From Bacteroidota bacterium (GTDB taxonomy: Bacteria > Bacteroidota > Bacteroidia > JACCXN01), in the NCBI GenBank assembly GCA_013696965.1, contig JACCXN010000056.1, positions 15,457-79,456 on the forward strand: a DNA stretch of 64,000 nt. Reading direction: 5' to 3'. A program made the translations under genes and the position numbers. Shown here piece by piece: positions 62,640 to 64,000 of the stretch (positions are counted from its first letter, which is position 1; each line of letters starts with the position of its first letter). A model generated the notes under the pieces. It saw nothing but the letters and a program-made list of their open reading frames with translations, did no database searches and was not told where the DNA came from.

Positions 62640-63806
62640 ATGAAAAAAATTACTAGTATAACACTTGCTGCTGCTATAGTCATACTTGCTTTTTCCTGCA
62701 AAAAAGACAACATTTCTAAGGATAAAATTAGCGGAATAAGTCAAAAAGGGCCTTTTATAAATGGATAATCAATAACTGTTTTTGAATTAAATAGCAGCTT
62801 TTCTCAGACAGGAAAATCTTTCAATACTCAAATTTCAGATAACCTGGGCTCTTTTGAACTGTATGATATTAAAACCAAAACACCTTTGGTAAAATTAAAA
62901 GCCGAGGGTTTTTATTATAATGAAGTGACCAATGCCAATTCTTTGGCTTCTATTGCCTTGTATGCTTTATCCGACCTAACAAACAAGAACACTGTAAATG
63001 TCAATATTTTAAGCACTTTAGAGGTTTCCAGAATTGAATATTTGCTTGGCAAAGGTTCTACATTTAAGGAAGCGAAAAAGCAGGCGCAAAAAGAAATTCT
63101 AAACATTTTTTTTATTGGAAAATCCGATATTTCCGAATCAGAGCTGCTGGATATTTCTAAAAACGGAGACGACAACGCTATTTTACTGGCACTCTCAGTG
63201 ATACTGCAAGGATATAGAACAGAAGCTGAAATGTCGCAATTCTTGGCCGATATCTCCACGGATATCAAAATTGACGGTGTATTGAATAGTTCCGCACTTG
63301 GTTCAGAGCTAATAAACAGCGCCAGATTAATCAACTTACCTGAAGTCAGAAAAAATATTGAAAACAAGTTCCAGTCCCTAGGTGTTTCGGCAGTTATTTC
63401 GGATTTTGAAAAATATGTAAAACAATTTATTAGTTCCGCGACCTATACATATACAGGATCAATAAAATATCCGGAAAGTGGTCACTTTGGAATCAATATT
63501 TTAAACAATACAAGCCACCAAATAGTCTCTATTGGCGAAAGTGTTAGCTTTTGTGCCGATTTACCTAAAGGATCCCACCTGAAAGTAATTTCAAATCCTA
63601 ATACAAGTATTGTGGGATATGATATGGGAATAATATTAAATAAATGGATATTTACAGGGGATAATGATAAAGCAGTTTTAGAGTCTATTTCTTCGGGACT
63701 TATTGATTTGAGAGTGCACTGTGTTGGTCAAGGAAGCGTTACCTATGATATTTATGAAAACCATTCATTAACTCCCACAAGAACAAAAACAATTTATATA
63801 CAATAA
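62640..63806 (+). pseudogene. lipoprotein gene interrupted by an in-frame TAA
   Basis: The frame begins at 62640 with a signal peptide and lipobox AFSC. It runs through ISGISQKGPFING, then has TAA at 62766-62768, and continues in the same frame for 346 codons: SITVFELNSSFSQTGKSFNT and onward to TIYIQ. The KGPF.NGSS.TV.EL pattern, common in Bacteroidota lipoproteins, spans the stop, so the TAA replaces one residue in a conserved place. The later ATG at 62886 would lack the signal peptide. I read it as a gene recently inactivated by one base change. Its function is unknown. Confidence 0.8.
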
Positions 63807-64000
63807 AAATTCAATTTCTTCAATTCTGTAATTACCTTTCTTTAGATCTTCTGAATAATATAAGATAAGAAAACAATGTTGTCCTAAACAATTTTTAGGT
63901 TAAGCAAAACTACTGATTTCATTGAACAAATTCATCAGTATTTAACAATTTCAAAAAAGAACCCCTTGTATAAAATCTTGTGGTGGGTCATTGTATTCCT
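63807..64000. other. intergenic to the window edge
   Basis: No gene is recognised. CCTAAACAATTTTTAGG at about 63883-63899 is a small inverted repeat. A short minus-strand frame starting at about 63988 (MTHHKILYKGFFFEIVKY) ends after 18 codons. Confidence 0.3.

Overview
The window is from an AT-rich member of the Bacteroidota. The evidence is type IX secretion (T9SS) C-terminal tails on several secreted proteins, a PorP/SprF-like protein, two TonB-dependent receptors with carboxypeptidase-regulatory N-domains, lipoboxes of the SCxxx type, very few Shine-Dalgarno sites, and many TAnnTTTG boxes of the Bacteroidota -7 promoter class. A tRNA-Pro without an encoded CCA end also fits. Most of the window is ordinary chromosome. 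The gene-poor gaps hold repeats and decayed genes.

Layout. 1-2000: 3' end of msrA and a SRPBCC/GyrI-like protein. 2080-8540: heavy-metal RND efflux operon on the minus strand (His-rich lipoprotein, membrane-fusion adaptor, CusA/CzcA pump, TolC-like outer membrane protein). 8635-9340: YdcF-like lipoprotein. 9728-17575: sugar-phosphate cluster of gap, pfkB-type phosphofructokinase, pgi, a two-domain beta-phosphoglucomutase/trehalose-6-phosphate phosphatase, and a GH65 disaccharide phosphorylase. 17576-28940: secreted and surface proteins (SBBP/T9SS protein, PorP/SprF, three-repeat T9SS protein, TonB receptor) mixed with gene remnants, a tRNA, hairpin repeats and a recurrent leader repeat. 28941-50242: housekeeping genes (TPR-PP2C phosphatase, sodium symporter, THUMP methyltransferase, pfkA, priA, YheT hydrolase, CDF transporter, arfB, RluA-type synthase, YugP-type protease, hsp20, surE, lpxB, SpoIID-like protein, comEC, DUF2279). 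50573-55435: two more T9SS proteins, DUF1232, a DUF922 homologue with a broken protease motif, and a decaying REP-associated transposase. 55807-62163: probable iron-uptake locus (DUF4856 lipoprotein, imelysin, HTTM membrane protein, TonB receptor). 62640-63806: lipoprotein gene interrupted by an in-frame stop.

How genes work together. The GH65 phosphorylase would release beta-glucose-1-phosphate from an alpha-glucodisaccharide, probably trehalose. The PGM domain would make glucose-6-phosphate, and Pgi, Pfk and Gap carry it into glycolysis; the phosphatase domain could instead feed trehalose synthesis. The RND genes form one tripartite metal exporter. The 55.8-62.2 kb genes look like one iron acquisition unit.

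The most unusual signals are a recurrent leader module of about 90 bp, in which a start codon-AAA-TAG mini-frame precedes a hairpin and ends at the next start codon. It occurs in front of three unrelated genes. Also notable are the split trehalose module, a recent duplication of a PP2C phosphatase end, and a secreted YciI-like gene that has apparently lost its ATG.
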